Assembly: GCA_041396985.1 (NCBI GenBank)
Contig: JAWKXO010000001.1
Coordinates: forward strand, 496,001-560,000
Reading direction: 5' to 3'
DNA length: 64,000 nt
DNA from: Emcibacteraceae bacterium
GTDB taxonomy: Bacteria; Pseudomonadota; Alphaproteobacteria; Sphingomonadales; Emcibacteraceae
Made by a program: the position numbers and the translations under genes. The notes below the pieces were generated by a model. It was not told where the DNA came from. It did no database searches and saw nothing but the letters and a program-made list of their open reading frames with translations. Positions 44,500 to 53,942 of this stretch are shown in pieces. Every line of letters starts with the position of its first letter. Position 1 is the first letter of the stretch.

Positions 44500-45232
44500 T
44501 AAACTCTCCCATTTTGGATAAAAACCTTGCAATGCGCGGATCGGCCAACCCGCCATCATCAGCAAAAAATTCATTCTTTGGAAGATCGCTTAAAATTCTG
44601 CCCTGATCAAGAAAAACAATACGATCTGAAATTTCTCTTGCAAAGTCAATTTCATGGGTGACTGATATCATGGTAATACCCTCACCGGCCAGTTTTTTTA
44701 ATATATCAAGTACCTCGGCGGTCATTTCAGGGTCAAGTGAACTGGTCACTTCGTCGAGAAGTAGATAGCCTGGCTTCATGGCAAGGGCGCGACAGATGCC
44801 TACCCGCTGCTTCTGACCGCCTGAAAGCTGTGTTGGAAAAACATCTTTTTTATCTGCCAGCCCAACATTTTCGAGCAATTCCATTGCGACCAATTCAGCA
44901 TCATTTTTTGGAGATGATAGAACATGAATTGGAGCAAGCGTGATATTTTCAAGAACTGATAAATGTGGATAAAGATCAAATTGCTGAAAAACGGTAGAGC
45001 ATTTCTTGCGCACTTCCAGCAGTTCCTTTTTATTGGTAACATCAAAACCGTCAACAAAAATGGACCCGGATGTTATTGCCTCCAGTCCGTTGATACAGCG
45101 GATCATTGTGCTTTTTCCTGACCCGCTTCCGCCCAGGATTGAAACCACCTCACCGGGCTTCAGTGTCAGATCAACTCCCTTAAGCACCTGAAGGTCACCA
45201 AAATTCTTATGAAGTTTTTTTATTTCAATCAT
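44486..45232 (-). CDS. Amino-acid ABC transporter ATP-binding protein
   Basis: 248 residues. Walker A GGSGSGKST (about 34-42), Q-loop FQQFDLYPHLSVLENI, signature LSGGQKQR, Walker B LLLDEVTSSLDP and switch histidine VTHE are all present. GlnQ/HisP-type ATPase that powers the permeases encoded directly upstream (stop/start overlap of one base) and ends within the asparaginase start. Confidence 0.95.
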   Translation of the reverse strand: MIEIKKLHKNFGDLQVLKGVDLTLKPGEVVSILGGSGSGKSTMIRCINGLEAITSGSIFVDGFDVTNKKELLEVRKKCSTVFQQFDLYPHLSVLENITLAPIHVLSSPKNDAELVAMELLENVGLADKKDVFPTQLSGGQKQRVGICRALAMKPGYLLLDEVTSSLDPEMTAEVLDILKKLAGEGITMISVTHEIDFAREISDRIVFLDQGRILSDLPKNEFFADDGGLADPRIARFLSKMGEFNGQA

Positions 45233-45909
45233 TATATTTCACCAATCATACGATAGGCACTGAATTTACGTTCTAGCCTTACGCCAACAATAGCGATTAA
45301 TTTGGCGAGAATAAAGTAAGTCAGTCCAATAAGCGGCCAGACAATGAAGGGCTCAAATGTTCTCTGATTGACGATATCACCGACCCGGGTTAAATCAATA
45401 ACACCAATGACGGATACAAGTGATGTCACCTGTAACTGATTTATCGCCAGACTAATCAGCATCGGCATGGCTATAGACAGGCTTTGCGGAAAAATGATGT
45501 GCCTCAGGATCACTTGTTTGGGCAGCGCAAAACTTTTTGCCGCTTCCAACTGTTTTTTGTCAATGGCGGCGATGGACGATATTACAATGACGGCAACGAA
45601 CGCCGCTGTATTTCCGCTTAGAGTAATGACCGCAGCCGTATTTGGGGTCATGTCAAGCTGTAGAAGCGCCGGAATTCCAAAATATACCAGAAAAAGCTGA
45701 ACAATAACGGGGGAGTTTTTGAGAAACTCACTGACCAGCATCAATATTCTTCCAAAGATCGGGACGCGGTAATAACGAACCAGTCCAATTAATACCCCAA
45801 GCATTAATCCGATCACTGTCGAAAGTATAAAAATCCAGAGGGATATGCCAAGACCTTCGGCCCAGAGTTGCAAGTCATAAATTGTGAAGCCTTCATCACC
45901 GTAGCCCAT
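45232..45909 (-). CDS. Amino-acid ABC transporter permease (1)
   Basis: 225 residues, about five membrane segments. HisM/GlnP family with the EAA loop seen in LEAAKSFALPKQVILRHIIF; also LVSEFLKNSPVIVQLFLVYF near the middle. Pairs with the 45909 product to make a heterodimeric channel. Start and stop overlap by one base with both neighbours. Confidence 0.92.
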   Translation of the reverse strand: MGYGDEGFTIYDLQLWAEGLGISLWIFILSTVIGLMLGVLIGLVRYYRVPIFGRILMLVSEFLKNSPVIVQLFLVYFGIPALLQLDMTPNTAAVITLSGNTAAFVAVIVISSIAAIDKKQLEAAKSFALPKQVILRHIIFPQSLSIAMPMLISLAINQLQVTSLVSVIGVIDLTRVGDIVNQRTFEPFIVWPLIGLTYFILAKLIAIVGVRLERKFSAYRMIGEI

Positions 45910-46577
45910 TAGGATGCCTCCTCACCCAGATATCTGTTGAGATGCCGATGCCATAATGAAATCAGTGCTGAAATCATAAAAGTTAACAATCCATAGAAAA
46001 TAACCAGAAATACATAAACTTCAAATGGACGGAAAGTCGTTGAAGCAATAACTTTACTGACACCTGTTAATTCATTCAGTGTAATCGTGGATAATATAGA
46101 TGTGGTCAGGATCAAATTAATAAATACCGACCCCAATGGGCGTACTGAAGTGGTCAGAGCTATCGGCAATATTATTTTTCCATATATCTGAAATTTTGAA
46201 AAACCGAATGATCTGGCTGCTTCTAAGATCCCCTTATCAACGGATAAAATACCAGCACGGAGTGTTTCACCAACATAGGCGCCAACAGCAATGCTCAGCA
46301 CCAGACATCCGGTCCAGAAGGCATCAATGTAAACGCCGATTTCAGGAAGTCCATAATAGCCGAAAAAAATCAGAACAATGAATGGAATGTTACGGAATAA
46401 ATCGACATAGACCAGAGCAGAATAATTTAAAACCCGATTTGATGACACCCGCATCAGGGCAACAAGAAGGCCGAGAAAAAAACTGCCGATAATGGAAATG
46501 ATGCTGACCTCTGCCGTAATAATAAAGCCGTCTATAAAAGCAGGCACATATTCGGATATAGAGGCCAGATCGAGCAT
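45909..46577 (-). CDS. Amino-acid ABC transporter permease (2)
   Basis: 222 residues, about five membrane segments. YVDLFRNIPFIVLIFFGYYG and the EAA loop LEAARSFGFSKFQIYGKIIL identify the polar amino-acid permease family. First transporter gene in the run, seven bases after the TPR paralogue at 46585. Confidence 0.92.
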   Translation of the reverse strand: MLDLASISEYVPAFIDGFIITAEVSIISIIGSFFLGLLVALMRVSSNRVLNYSALVYVDLFRNIPFIVLIFFGYYGLPEIGVYIDAFWTGCLVLSIAVGAYVGETLRAGILSVDKGILEAARSFGFSKFQIYGKIILPIALTTSVRPLGSVFINLILTTSILSTITLNELTGVSKVIASTTFRPFEVYVFLVIFYGLLTFMISALISLWHRHLNRYLGEEAS

Positions 46578-46584
46578 ACTATGC

Positions 46585-47538
46585 TTATTTCATTGCTGCT
46601 AAATCGGCCTCGGCAGCAATATAGCCAAACGATCCCCAGGATTTGGCGTTCAGCATTTTTTCAAACATGCTTTTTGCCTTATCCTTATCTCCATTATAAT
46701 AATGCCAGTTGGCAAGGCCGTATGCAATTGCTGCATCAGCGCTGTCTTCCAGATTAATATCCTTTGAAATTTCCTCTTCAGTAAGCTCACCTTTATAGAA
46801 AAGATCGAGGTTATGATAACTTGCATTTTCGAGGATGTTCATGTCAGCATTAATATCATCAAGCACATGTTTTGCCTGATCATGGCTTTCCCCCATCAGG
46901 CGACGGATCATATAGCGCCAATGGGCAATTGATACTTTGTTATCGTCATTCTGGGCAACATTATAGTCCAGATCATAAACCCTTTTTGCATTTTCAAGAT
47001 CATGCTTGAGGTAATAGGCAAGGCCCAGATGATAATAAATATTGCCGTGAAGAGTGCTTACAGGCGTATTAAATTTGTTTGGTGTTCCATCGGGCTCTAC
47101 TGAGTTGGGTTTTCCCTTTATTAGCTGTGCCGCTTTCTCAAGATCGGCGATGGCACGGTCAAATTCACGAATTGTGATATAGCGGTGACCGCGATGACGA
47201 TAAAATCTTGCATCATTGGGGCTATCAAGTATCCCATCGCTGAAAACTTTAATCGCTTCCCTGAAATCACCGGCATAAGCAAGCCTGCGTCCATACCAGA
47301 TCGCTCTTTCAGGATCCATTGGATAATCCATATATCTGACACGGGCAGATTCCAGATTTTTAATGACTGTTTCATTTGTGGGTTCAGGCATGGTTAGGGC
47401 TTTACCCATTAAGGATACGGCTTCGGCCCCTTCAGGGACATCTGATAAAATATCACTTTGTGCAAAAGCTACATTAATTGAAAATACTGAGGTTAGAAAA
47501 AGCAAACTGATTATTTTTTTACACATAATAAAGCCCAT
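46585..47538 (-). CDS. Secreted TPR protein (paralogue 3)
   Basis: 317 residues with a Sec signal (SLLFLTSVFSINVAFAQ, about 10-26). The start could be the ATG at 47526. Shares GAEAVSLMGKALTMPEPTN, FYRHRGHRYITIREFDRAIA and IYYHLGLAYYLKHDLENAKR with the genes at 40063 and 41002 but is clearly the most divergent of the three. It opens the ten-gene run. Function unknown. Confidence 0.75.
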   Translation of the reverse strand: MGFIMCKKIISLLFLTSVFSINVAFAQSDILSDVPEGAEAVSLMGKALTMPEPTNETVIKNLESARVRYMDYPMDPERAIWYGRRLAYAGDFREAIKVFSDGILDSPNDARFYRHRGHRYITIREFDRAIADLEKAAQLIKGKPNSVEPDGTPNKFNTPVSTLHGNIYYHLGLAYYLKHDLENAKRVYDLDYNVAQNDDNKVSIAHWRYMIRRLMGESHDQAKHVLDDINADMNILENASYHNLDLFYKGELTEEEISKDINLEDSADAAIAYGLANWHYYNGDKDKAKSMFEKMLNAKSWGSFGYIAAEADLAAMK

Positions 47539-47627
47539 ATTTATTGGTTATAATTTTGTTTATCCGTATTGGTCATTTTATATGAATAAACTACCAATTC
47601 TGTCAATAAAACAAAAAAACGGCTATT

Positions 47628-49994
47628 TTATGTATATTTCTCTTTAATCCATTTTGTTATGGCTTCCGCATTTTCCGGGCTTTTAATGAAATAACCCTGC
47701 GCCTGGTCACAGTCCATGGATCGTAATCTTGAAAGTTGCTCCTCAGTTTCAACACCCTCAGCAATTACCTTTAAATTAAAGCTGTGCCCTAATCTGATTA
47801 CCGCTTCCACCAGAGAGCGTGAGCTTTCAACAGTGGACATATCTTTGATGAAAGTCTGATCAATTTTGAGTTTATCGACCGGCAGCTGCCCCAAATATGA
47901 TAATGAGGAATAGCCGGTACCAAAATCATCAATAGAAAGCTGAACGCCCATTTCGGAAAGTTCATTCAAAATACTGATTATCTCATCAGTATGGCTCATA
48001 ATGACGCCTTCCGTAATTTCAAGGTCCAGATATTCCGGGGCAAGTTTGGCATCTTCCAGACAGGTTCTGACAAAATGGGTGAAACCCTTTTCATGAAAAT
48101 GAAATGGCGAAATATTGACCGACATTTTTATCTTGGGCAGTCCCTGGTCAAGCCAGGATTTTGCCTGGGCACAGGCTTCAGGCAGGAATTGTTCCGTAAG
48201 TGGGATAATATGTTTTGTATGTTCAGCCAGCGGAATAAATTCGCCAGGAGAAATCCAGCCCTTATCCGGATGATCCCATCTCAAAAGCGCTTCAACACCA
48301 ACGATATTATTACTTTTAATGTCAATTTGCGGCTGGTAATGAAGCAAAAACTGATTTTTACTGATGCTGTCACGTATATCAAACACCATGTTGGTACGTT
48401 CTTTAATTTCCGAATGCATTCCGTGATCATAAATGACAATATTTTTTTCTTTTGGCAGTTTTGCCTTGTTTAATGCTATTTTGGCATTTCTGTTTAAATC
48501 TTCACTGTCATTTCCATGTTCCGGGTAAATTGTAATCCCGACAGAAGCGCTCATCGTAATCGAATTTCCAGCAATTTCAATAGGTTCAGCAATAACCTTT
48601 AATAACCTTTCAGCCAGTTCCAGAACCTCTTCTATATTTTTTTCATGGCTCGTTACAATGTGAAACTCATCGTAAGCGACGTGGGCAAGATGAACATCTT
48701 TCGGGAGAAATTTTCTGCAGCGGTTTGCAACCTCTGTAACGATCATATCACTGGCACTGATTCCTAAAAATTCATAAATCTCACTTAAGGCATTCAAACC
48801 AAAATGAATAAGAGCCATAAAATGCTTATCTTCATTTGCAGTCTCTTCGCGTTCATACTCAGAAATCCGCCTTCTGAGTTCTTTTTTTAGAAGAACCTGA
48901 TTGGGAAGTCCTGTAAGGGTATCATGCTGCAACACATGAATGATATCGTCAGCACGAGCTCTCTCAAGTGAAGTAACATCTGTATAATTCAGGATCATCT
49001 GGTCATTATTAATCTTCATGAGCTTGCTATATAAATTACGCCCATCCGCCAGAACCAGTTTGACCATTTCTCTTTCGCCAACTTCAGAGAATAGTTCTTT
49101 AACGTGAAAATCCGCTGCATAATTGACATCAATGTTATTTTGCCAGGATTGCTTGATCACTTTACGGATAATTTCCGTAAGACTCATTCCACGTTTGATC
49201 AATCCTTTTGGAATATTAAAAATATTTTCAAATGACTTATTCCAGGAAATAACCTTCTGGTTTTTATCAAACATTGCTGCACCGGCCCCCAGATTATCGA
49301 GGAGCACCTGAAAGCCTTCATATGATTTCTGGTTCTGCTTGGCAATCTGAACGACTTCATCCATCAGCGAAGTATTTCGACGTTCGAGATAAAGGGCATT
49401 AACAATCATTCTATGTAATGTATGGCCGACAAATGCCGCTGCGGCGCAAAAAACCAGCGCACCGACACTCATAAAAACCCCAAATGTTTCGGCAGGTGAA
49501 TTCAGCGCAAATATTGAAACAAAACTGGCAACCGGAACCAAAAATGACCAAATGACTAAAGGATGCGCAGCACTGCTGATAGAAGAAATTGACACCAGGC
49601 CGATCAGCAACGTCATAATTGATAGCGTCATCATTTCGTCTTCCATGAAGTCCGATGGAATAAAAATCATCAACCCCCATGTAACACCGATCAAAAACAT
49701 TAGAATGCTATAGCTATATAGCCATTTTTTGGGTTTTAGATTTAAAGCTGATTTTAAAGAGCGGAAATAAAAAAGCATTCGCCCGAAATAAAGCACTAAA
49801 ATTGCTGCGAGCCAATAATATTGAAGATTAGATGTAAAGTTATTTATAAATATCCAGAAATAACAGGATATGACGATCAAACTTCCGGCCGTATTGGGAA
49901 TGATGTGGGAAAATAATATTCTTAATTGATCACTAAGAACCCGACCGCTCTCTGACCGGCTTTCAATATTGCTCTTAAATTGATCAACTTCCAC
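47628..49994 (-). CDS. Membrane PAS-GGDEF(degenerate)-EAL protein, probable c-di-GMP phosphodiesterase
   Basis: 788 residues, GTG start with AAGGGA upstream. Five or six membrane segments (about 28-195), then a PAS-like domain (about 215-330: LDNLGAGAAMFDKNQKVISW), GGDEF-type domain (about 355-505) and EAL domain (about 530-780). The GGDEF signature is replaced by AYDEF, so cyclase activity is unlikely. The EAL residues are intact: EALLRW, NISPFHF, EITEGVI, DDFGTGYSSLSYL, KIDQTFI, AEGVETEEQ, QGYFI. It should hydrolyse cyclic di-GMP. It lies 89 bases upstream of the TPR/ABC run on the same strand. Confidence 0.9.
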   Translation of the reverse strand: MEVDQFKSNIESRSESGRVLSDQLRILFSHIIPNTAGSLIVISCYFWIFINNFTSNLQYYWLAAILVLYFGRMLFYFRSLKSALNLKPKKWLYSYSILMFLIGVTWGLMIFIPSDFMEDEMMTLSIMTLLIGLVSISSISSAAHPLVIWSFLVPVASFVSIFALNSPAETFGVFMSVGALVFCAAAAFVGHTLHRMIVNALYLERRNTSLMDEVVQIAKQNQKSYEGFQVLLDNLGAGAAMFDKNQKVISWNKSFENIFNIPKGLIKRGMSLTEIIRKVIKQSWQNNIDVNYAADFHVKELFSEVGEREMVKLVLADGRNLYSKLMKINNDQMILNYTDVTSLERARADDIIHVLQHDTLTGLPNQVLLKKELRRRISEYEREETANEDKHFMALIHFGLNALSEIYEFLGISASDMIVTEVANRCRKFLPKDVHLAHVAYDEFHIVTSHEKNIEEVLELAERLLKVIAEPIEIAGNSITMSASVGITIYPEHGNDSEDLNRNAKIALNKAKLPKEKNIVIYDHGMHSEIKERTNMVFDIRDSISKNQFLLHYQPQIDIKSNNIVGVEALLRWDHPDKGWISPGEFIPLAEHTKHIIPLTEQFLPEACAQAKSWLDQGLPKIKMSVNISPFHFHEKGFTHFVRTCLEDAKLAPEYLDLEITEGVIMSHTDEIISILNELSEMGVQLSIDDFGTGYSSLSYLGQLPVDKLKIDQTFIKDMSTVESSRSLVEAVIRLGHSFNLKVIAEGVETEEQLSRLRSMDCDQAQGYFIKSPENAEAITKWIKEKYT

Positions 49995-50181
49995 TTTCGT
50001 CCCTTCTCCATATCCAAGAGATTTTACAAAGGTTCAGACCCAAAATGAATTATAACATACACAAAAAATTCTTATATTACAGTATGTTGAGAATTGCTAT
50101 CTAAAGCAATTATGCATATTTTGCTTTTTATGAAAATAGAATTAAATTATTAATATATAATTACAGTTTTAATATGGACAA

Positions 50182-50448
50182 ATGATGCTCAAATCTGACC
50201 AACTAACCATTAATAATATACGAAAAGAACTTGATGCCATCAGCCGTGAAATGATCGGACTGATTAATAAGTATAATTTAAGCGCAACTTCTCAGCTTGA
50301 CGTTGTTGAAATGGCTCGTGAAAAAATAACAGATAAAGAGGATTATATACGATTTCTGGAGCTTTCACTGGAAGGGCGCATTTACGGAGAAGCGGCAGCA
50401 GCCATTGAAAAACTGGAAATTGAAAGAGAAAATATCAAGCCCCATTAA
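50182..50448 (+). CDS. Small helical protein, unknown
   Basis: 88 residues, charged and fully helical (IRKELDAISREMIGLINKYN, LDVVEMAREKITDKEDYIRF, GRIYGEAAAAIEKLEIEREN). No family recognised. The ribosome site is weak. Its base composition resembles its neighbours and its 3' end is 13 bases from the convergent SRPBCC gene, which supports a real gene. It is divergent from the EAL protein gene. Confidence 0.5.
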   Translation: MMLKSDQLTINNIRKELDAISREMIGLINKYNLSATSQLDVVEMAREKITDKEDYIRFLELSLEGRIYGEAAAAIEKLEIERENIKPH

Positions 50449-50461
50449 AAATCAGCTTTGG

Positions 50462-50914
50462 CTAAAGCACCGCTTCAAGCCCATCCAGGATCATCGTCCA
50501 CCCTTTAATGGCGCTTTTTTCATATTCAGCATAAATATCATCCATTTCATGGGTAAGTATGATTGAACAGCCTTTCCCATTTGCTTTAAATTCAATGATA
50601 ACATTGGATTCCAATTCATCCTCATCACCGCTTTCATAATAATAACTGAATATTATCTTCTTCGGTCTGTCAATTAAATGATACCTTCCGACATGTCTGG
50701 CATATTCTTCACCACGCTGTTCGCCGATTATAAAACGACCGCCTTCCCTTGGGTCGACTTCAACCTCTTTCATTTTTCCATCAGGTGTGGCAAAAAACCA
50801 GTTACCGATATTTTTTCTATCGAGCCACGCATCAAAAACAGTTTCAACAGGCACATCAAAGTCACGTTCAACCTTTACAAAAAATGGGTTTTCAATTTTT
50901 CTCATATCAGTCAT
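50462..50914 (-). CDS. SRPBCC/AHSA1-type ligand-binding protein
   Basis: 150 residues. FFVKVERDFDVPVETVFDAW, EVDPREGGRFIIG and LTHEMDDIYAEYEKSAIKGW TMI are the AHSA1-like (START-fold) pattern. It overlaps the ArsR-type regulator by eight bases; this two-gene pair is common, and the regulator usually controls the SRPBCC gene. Ligand unknown. Confidence 0.85.
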   Translation of the reverse strand: MTDMRKIENPFFVKVERDFDVPVETVFDAWLDRKNIGNWFFATPDGKMKEVEVDPREGGRFIIGEQRGEEYARHVGRYHLIDRPKKIIFSYYYESGDEDELESNVIIEFKANGKGCSIILTHEMDDIYAEYEKSAIKGWTMILDGLEAVL

Positions 50915-51242
50915 CGTTCTTCTCTCCTGACTTATTTAAATAATCATCAAGCTGTGAAAGCTGCTGTTCCCAAAAAACCGTATATTTTTTCACCCATGTC
51001 GAAGCATCCCGAAGAGGTGCGCCTTCAAAACGACAGCGTCGCCACTGTGCTTCTTTGGTGCGGGATATTAGCCCTGCTTTTTCCAGCACAGTTAAGTGTT
51101 TTGAAATGGTGGCCATGCTCATTTCATAGGGTTCTGCCAGCTCCCCAACCGTTGCCTGGCCATTTGCCAGCCTTTCAAGCATTCCCCTGCGGGTTGGATC
51201 GGCAAGTGCCGCAAATGTCATACTGAGGTGGTCGCTATGCAT
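50907..51242 (-). CDS. ArsR-family winged-helix repressor
   Basis: 111 residues. FAALADPTRRGMLERLANGQ and VGELAEPYEMSMATISKHLT VLEKAGLI-type winged helix are typical of the ArsR group that pairs with SRPBCC proteins. No metal-binding cysteine motif, so a non-metal signal is likely. First ATG at 51242 used; MTFAALADP at codon 8 is possible. An AT-rich spacer with GGTTAAATA-like sequence upstream may be its operator. Confidence 0.88.
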   Translation of the reverse strand: MHSDHLSMTFAALADPTRRGMLERLANGQATVGELAEPYEMSMATISKHLTVLEKAGLISRTKEAQWRRCRFEGAPLRDASTWVKKYTVFWEQQLSQLDDYLNKSGEKNDD

Positions 51243-51331
51243 CTTTATTTAACCTTTTAGTTAATAACTAATTGGTTAAATACACTATTCAAATGCATAA
51301 GTCAACTATACCTGAAATATGCTTAAATTTT

Positions 51332-52297
51332 TTAAAGAATTTCTTTTAAGGTTTTTCTGGAAATATTGCCACCACAGGCAATAATGGCGACTTTTTTGCC
51401 AATCCAACGCTCTTTCTGGCGTATATATCCGGCAACAGCAACCCCTACTGCCCCTTCCCCGATTGTATTGGTATCATCAATAAACACTCGCAATCCATCC
51501 TTGAGTTCATCTTCACTAACATCAATATACTCATCAACATAATCGCAGCAGTAATCAAACGTAATACTGCCAAGTTCCACGCCGCCGGCTGTACCGTCAG
51601 ACAAAGTGGGAAGGGACGGCAGGTCAAGCACCTCTCCCGCAGGGATACTATCCATCATGACTTTTGAATTGGTAGGTGAACAGGCAATAATCTTTGTATT
51701 CGGCGATAAATTTGCCAGTGCTATGGCAACACCGGACATCAGCCCTCCACCGCCCAGAGATATAAAGGCAGCATCCAGATCCTGAATTTCTGAGAAAAGC
51801 TCAAAACCGATTGTTCCCTGTCCGCCGACAATATGAATATCGTTATAGGGAGAAACAAACGGAATTTTATTTTCTTTGGCAAATTTACGGGCGGCAATCT
51901 CGCCGTTAATGGGGTCCCCGTCTGTTTTTATGACCTCAAGTCCGTATGAAATCATGCCGTTATATTTTGCTTCGGATACATCACTCGGTGCAAACACAGT
52001 GCCTTTGCAACCTGTCAATTTGCACATATAGCCGATGGCAGCACCATGATTTCCGGTTGATGCGGTAACAACACCTTTTTCTCTCTCTACTTCAGACATA
52101 GAAAGGATTTTATTGGCTGCGCCCCGCAGTTTAAATGAACCAGTAGGATTAAGATTTTCCATTTTATAATATGCACTTGCGCCCTCACGGCCAAAATTTT
52201 TACTTTGAATGAGCGGGGTTGGTTTGACCACATGACTGATCCGCGCTGATGCTCTGGCGATTTCTATAAACTGATCGGTACCTGTTTGTTTTTTCAT
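51332..52297 (-). CDS. PLP-dependent threonine/serine dehydratase-type enzyme
   Basis: 321 residues from the ATG at 52297, preceded by AGAGG; the ATG-like start at 52372 adds 25 non-conserved residues. PLP lysine K56 in GSFKLRGA, glycine loop SLGGGGLMSG, and TASTGNHGAAIGYM are fold-type II (threonine dehydratase, serine racemase/dehydratase) signatures. It would deaminate L- or D-serine/threonine, or a 3-hydroxy amino acid, to the keto acid. No regulatory ACT domain. Divergent from the sulfatase gene. Confidence 0.87.
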   Translation of the reverse strand: MKKQTGTDQFIEIARASARISHVVKPTPLIQSKNFGREGASAYYKMENLNPTGSFKLRGAANKILSMSEVEREKGVVTASTGNHGAAIGYMCKLTGCKGTVFAPSDVSEAKYNGMISYGLEVIKTDGDPINGEIAARKFAKENKIPFVSPYNDIHIVGGQGTIGFELFSEIQDLDAAFISLGGGGLMSGVAIALANLSPNTKIIACSPTNSKVMMDSIPAGEVLDLPSLPTLSDGTAGGVELGSITFDYCCDYVDEYIDVSEDELKDGLRVFIDDTNTIGEGAVGVAVAGYIRQKERWIGKKVAIIACGGNISRKTLKEIL

Positions 52298-52415
52298 TTT
52301 AACCTCTGAAATATGTATACCCAAGCTCGCATGCTCAAAAAGTAAATGCAAGGTGATAAATTCTTGCGTCATATGATCAATACTGTTTTAATCATAAATA
52401 TAAGGGGAGAGGGAA

Positions 52416-53941
52416 ATGTATCAGAAATTTATTTTGATGATGCTTGCCTTATTTATGGCAGCATTTTCATGGGCCAACGCCCAGTCACAAAAACCAAATG
52501 TCATTATTATCAATGCTGACGATATCGGTATGGTGACCTGAGCGCCTATGGTGCAACAAAGGTACATACGCCAAATATTGACCAGCTGGCAAAAGAGGGG
52601 ATCAGTTTTACCGATGCCCATTCTGCCTCAGCGGTCTGTTCACCATCGCGTTATGGACTACTGACCGGTCAGTATCCATCCCGAAAAGATTATCTGTGGG
52701 GGCCTCTTATGTTAAAAGCCCCCCTTGCCATAGACACTGATCAAATGACGATTGCACGTCTGATGAAAGAAGCCGGCTATAAAACGGCGATAATCGGTAA
52801 ATGGCATCTGGGATTTGGTGAAAGGGGAAAAGTCGTTGACTGGAACAAACCACTTGTTCCGGGTCCTCTTGAGCTTGGCTTTGATTATTATTTCGGTGTT
52901 CCGGTTCTGAACAGTCATCCGCCATTTGTCTATGTTGAGAACCATCATGTGGTCGGACTGGTCCCGGATGATCCGCTTATCTACGACAAGCCATCCATTA
53001 CAAGGGAATTTGATGAAAAATTCGACCTTGATCTGATAGGTGGCGGCGAAGCCGCCCATGAGCTTTATAAAGACCGCATGGTCGGTACCACCCTTAAGGA
53101 TCACGCCATCAAGTGGATTAAAGAAAATAAGGATAATCCTTTCTTCCTTTATCTGGCGACCACCAACATTCATCATCCATTTACTCCTGCCCCGCAGTTT
53201 ATTGCCAGCAGCAAGGCCGGTCCATATGGTGATTCCATTCAGGAGCTGGACTGGATTGTTGGAGAAGTCACCAAAACGCTTGATGAAGAGGGGCTGACCA
53301 ACGATACGCTGCTAATTTTTACATCCGATAATGGCGGTATGTTTAATCGTGGCGGGCAAACTGCCTGGGAAGCTGGCCATCATTTGAACGGAAATTTGCT
53401 GGGAATGAAGTTCGGTGCCTGGGAAGGTGGTCATCGTGTACCCTTCATTGTTCGTTGGCCTGGCAAAGCTCCGGCGGGTAAAAAATCTGCCGAACTTCTA
53501 TCCAATGTGGATATGCTGGCAACGCTTGCTGATCTGGTCGGTTATAATCTTAAAAAAGGCGAAGGACCGGACAGTGTCGATATGATGAATGCTTTTAAAG
53601 GAATTGAGGGAAACCCCATCCGTGATCAGTTGGTGATCAGCCCTTTCCAGAAAAGCCATCTGGCCATTCGTTCCGGAAAGTGGGTTTATATCGGGGCTCA
53701 GGGTGAAGGCGGTTTTGGCGGTACGCGTCTGGGTCAGCATATGTTTGCAGGCGCATCAGCAACCGGATTTACCGGCCAGAAAAACAGCGACATAGCCAAT
53801 GGAAAAATAAAAGCAGATGCACCGCCGGCACAGCTATATGATCTGGAAGCAGACCCGCAACAGACAACCAATCTTTATAATCAGTATCCGGAGGTAGTCG
53901 CGAGGCTAAAATCTATGCTTGAGCAAACAATGTCGGAATAA
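52416..53941 (+). pseudogene. Sulfatase with an apparent one-base frameshift
   Basis: ATG at 52416 behind GGGGAGAGGG gives a signal peptide (ending WANAQ) and NVIIINADDIG, then hits TGA at 52539. Adding one T at about 52529-52531 (GGTATGGT to GGTTATGGT) restores GYGDLSAYGATKVHTPNID and keeps the frame open to 53941. The restored protein, about 508 residues, has the formylglycine site CSPSR with C at 52637, DDIGYGD metal site, GKWHLG, and FTSDNGG: an arylsulfatase-type hydrolase in the periplasm. A later ATG at 52709 would give 410 residues lacking the catalytic cysteine, so it would be inactive. Either a recent mutation or a sequence error. Confidence 0.82.
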
Positions 53942-53942
53942 T

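Noticed and set aside
47991..48473. Plus-strand frame of 160 codons inside the EAL gene
   Set aside because: Antisense to intact EAL motifs, no ribosome site.
52709..53941. Sulfatase as a complete 410-residue gene starting at 52709
   Set aside because: It would lack the signal peptide, the DDIGYGD metal site and the CSPSR cysteine, all of which are found upstream in frame or one base out of frame.
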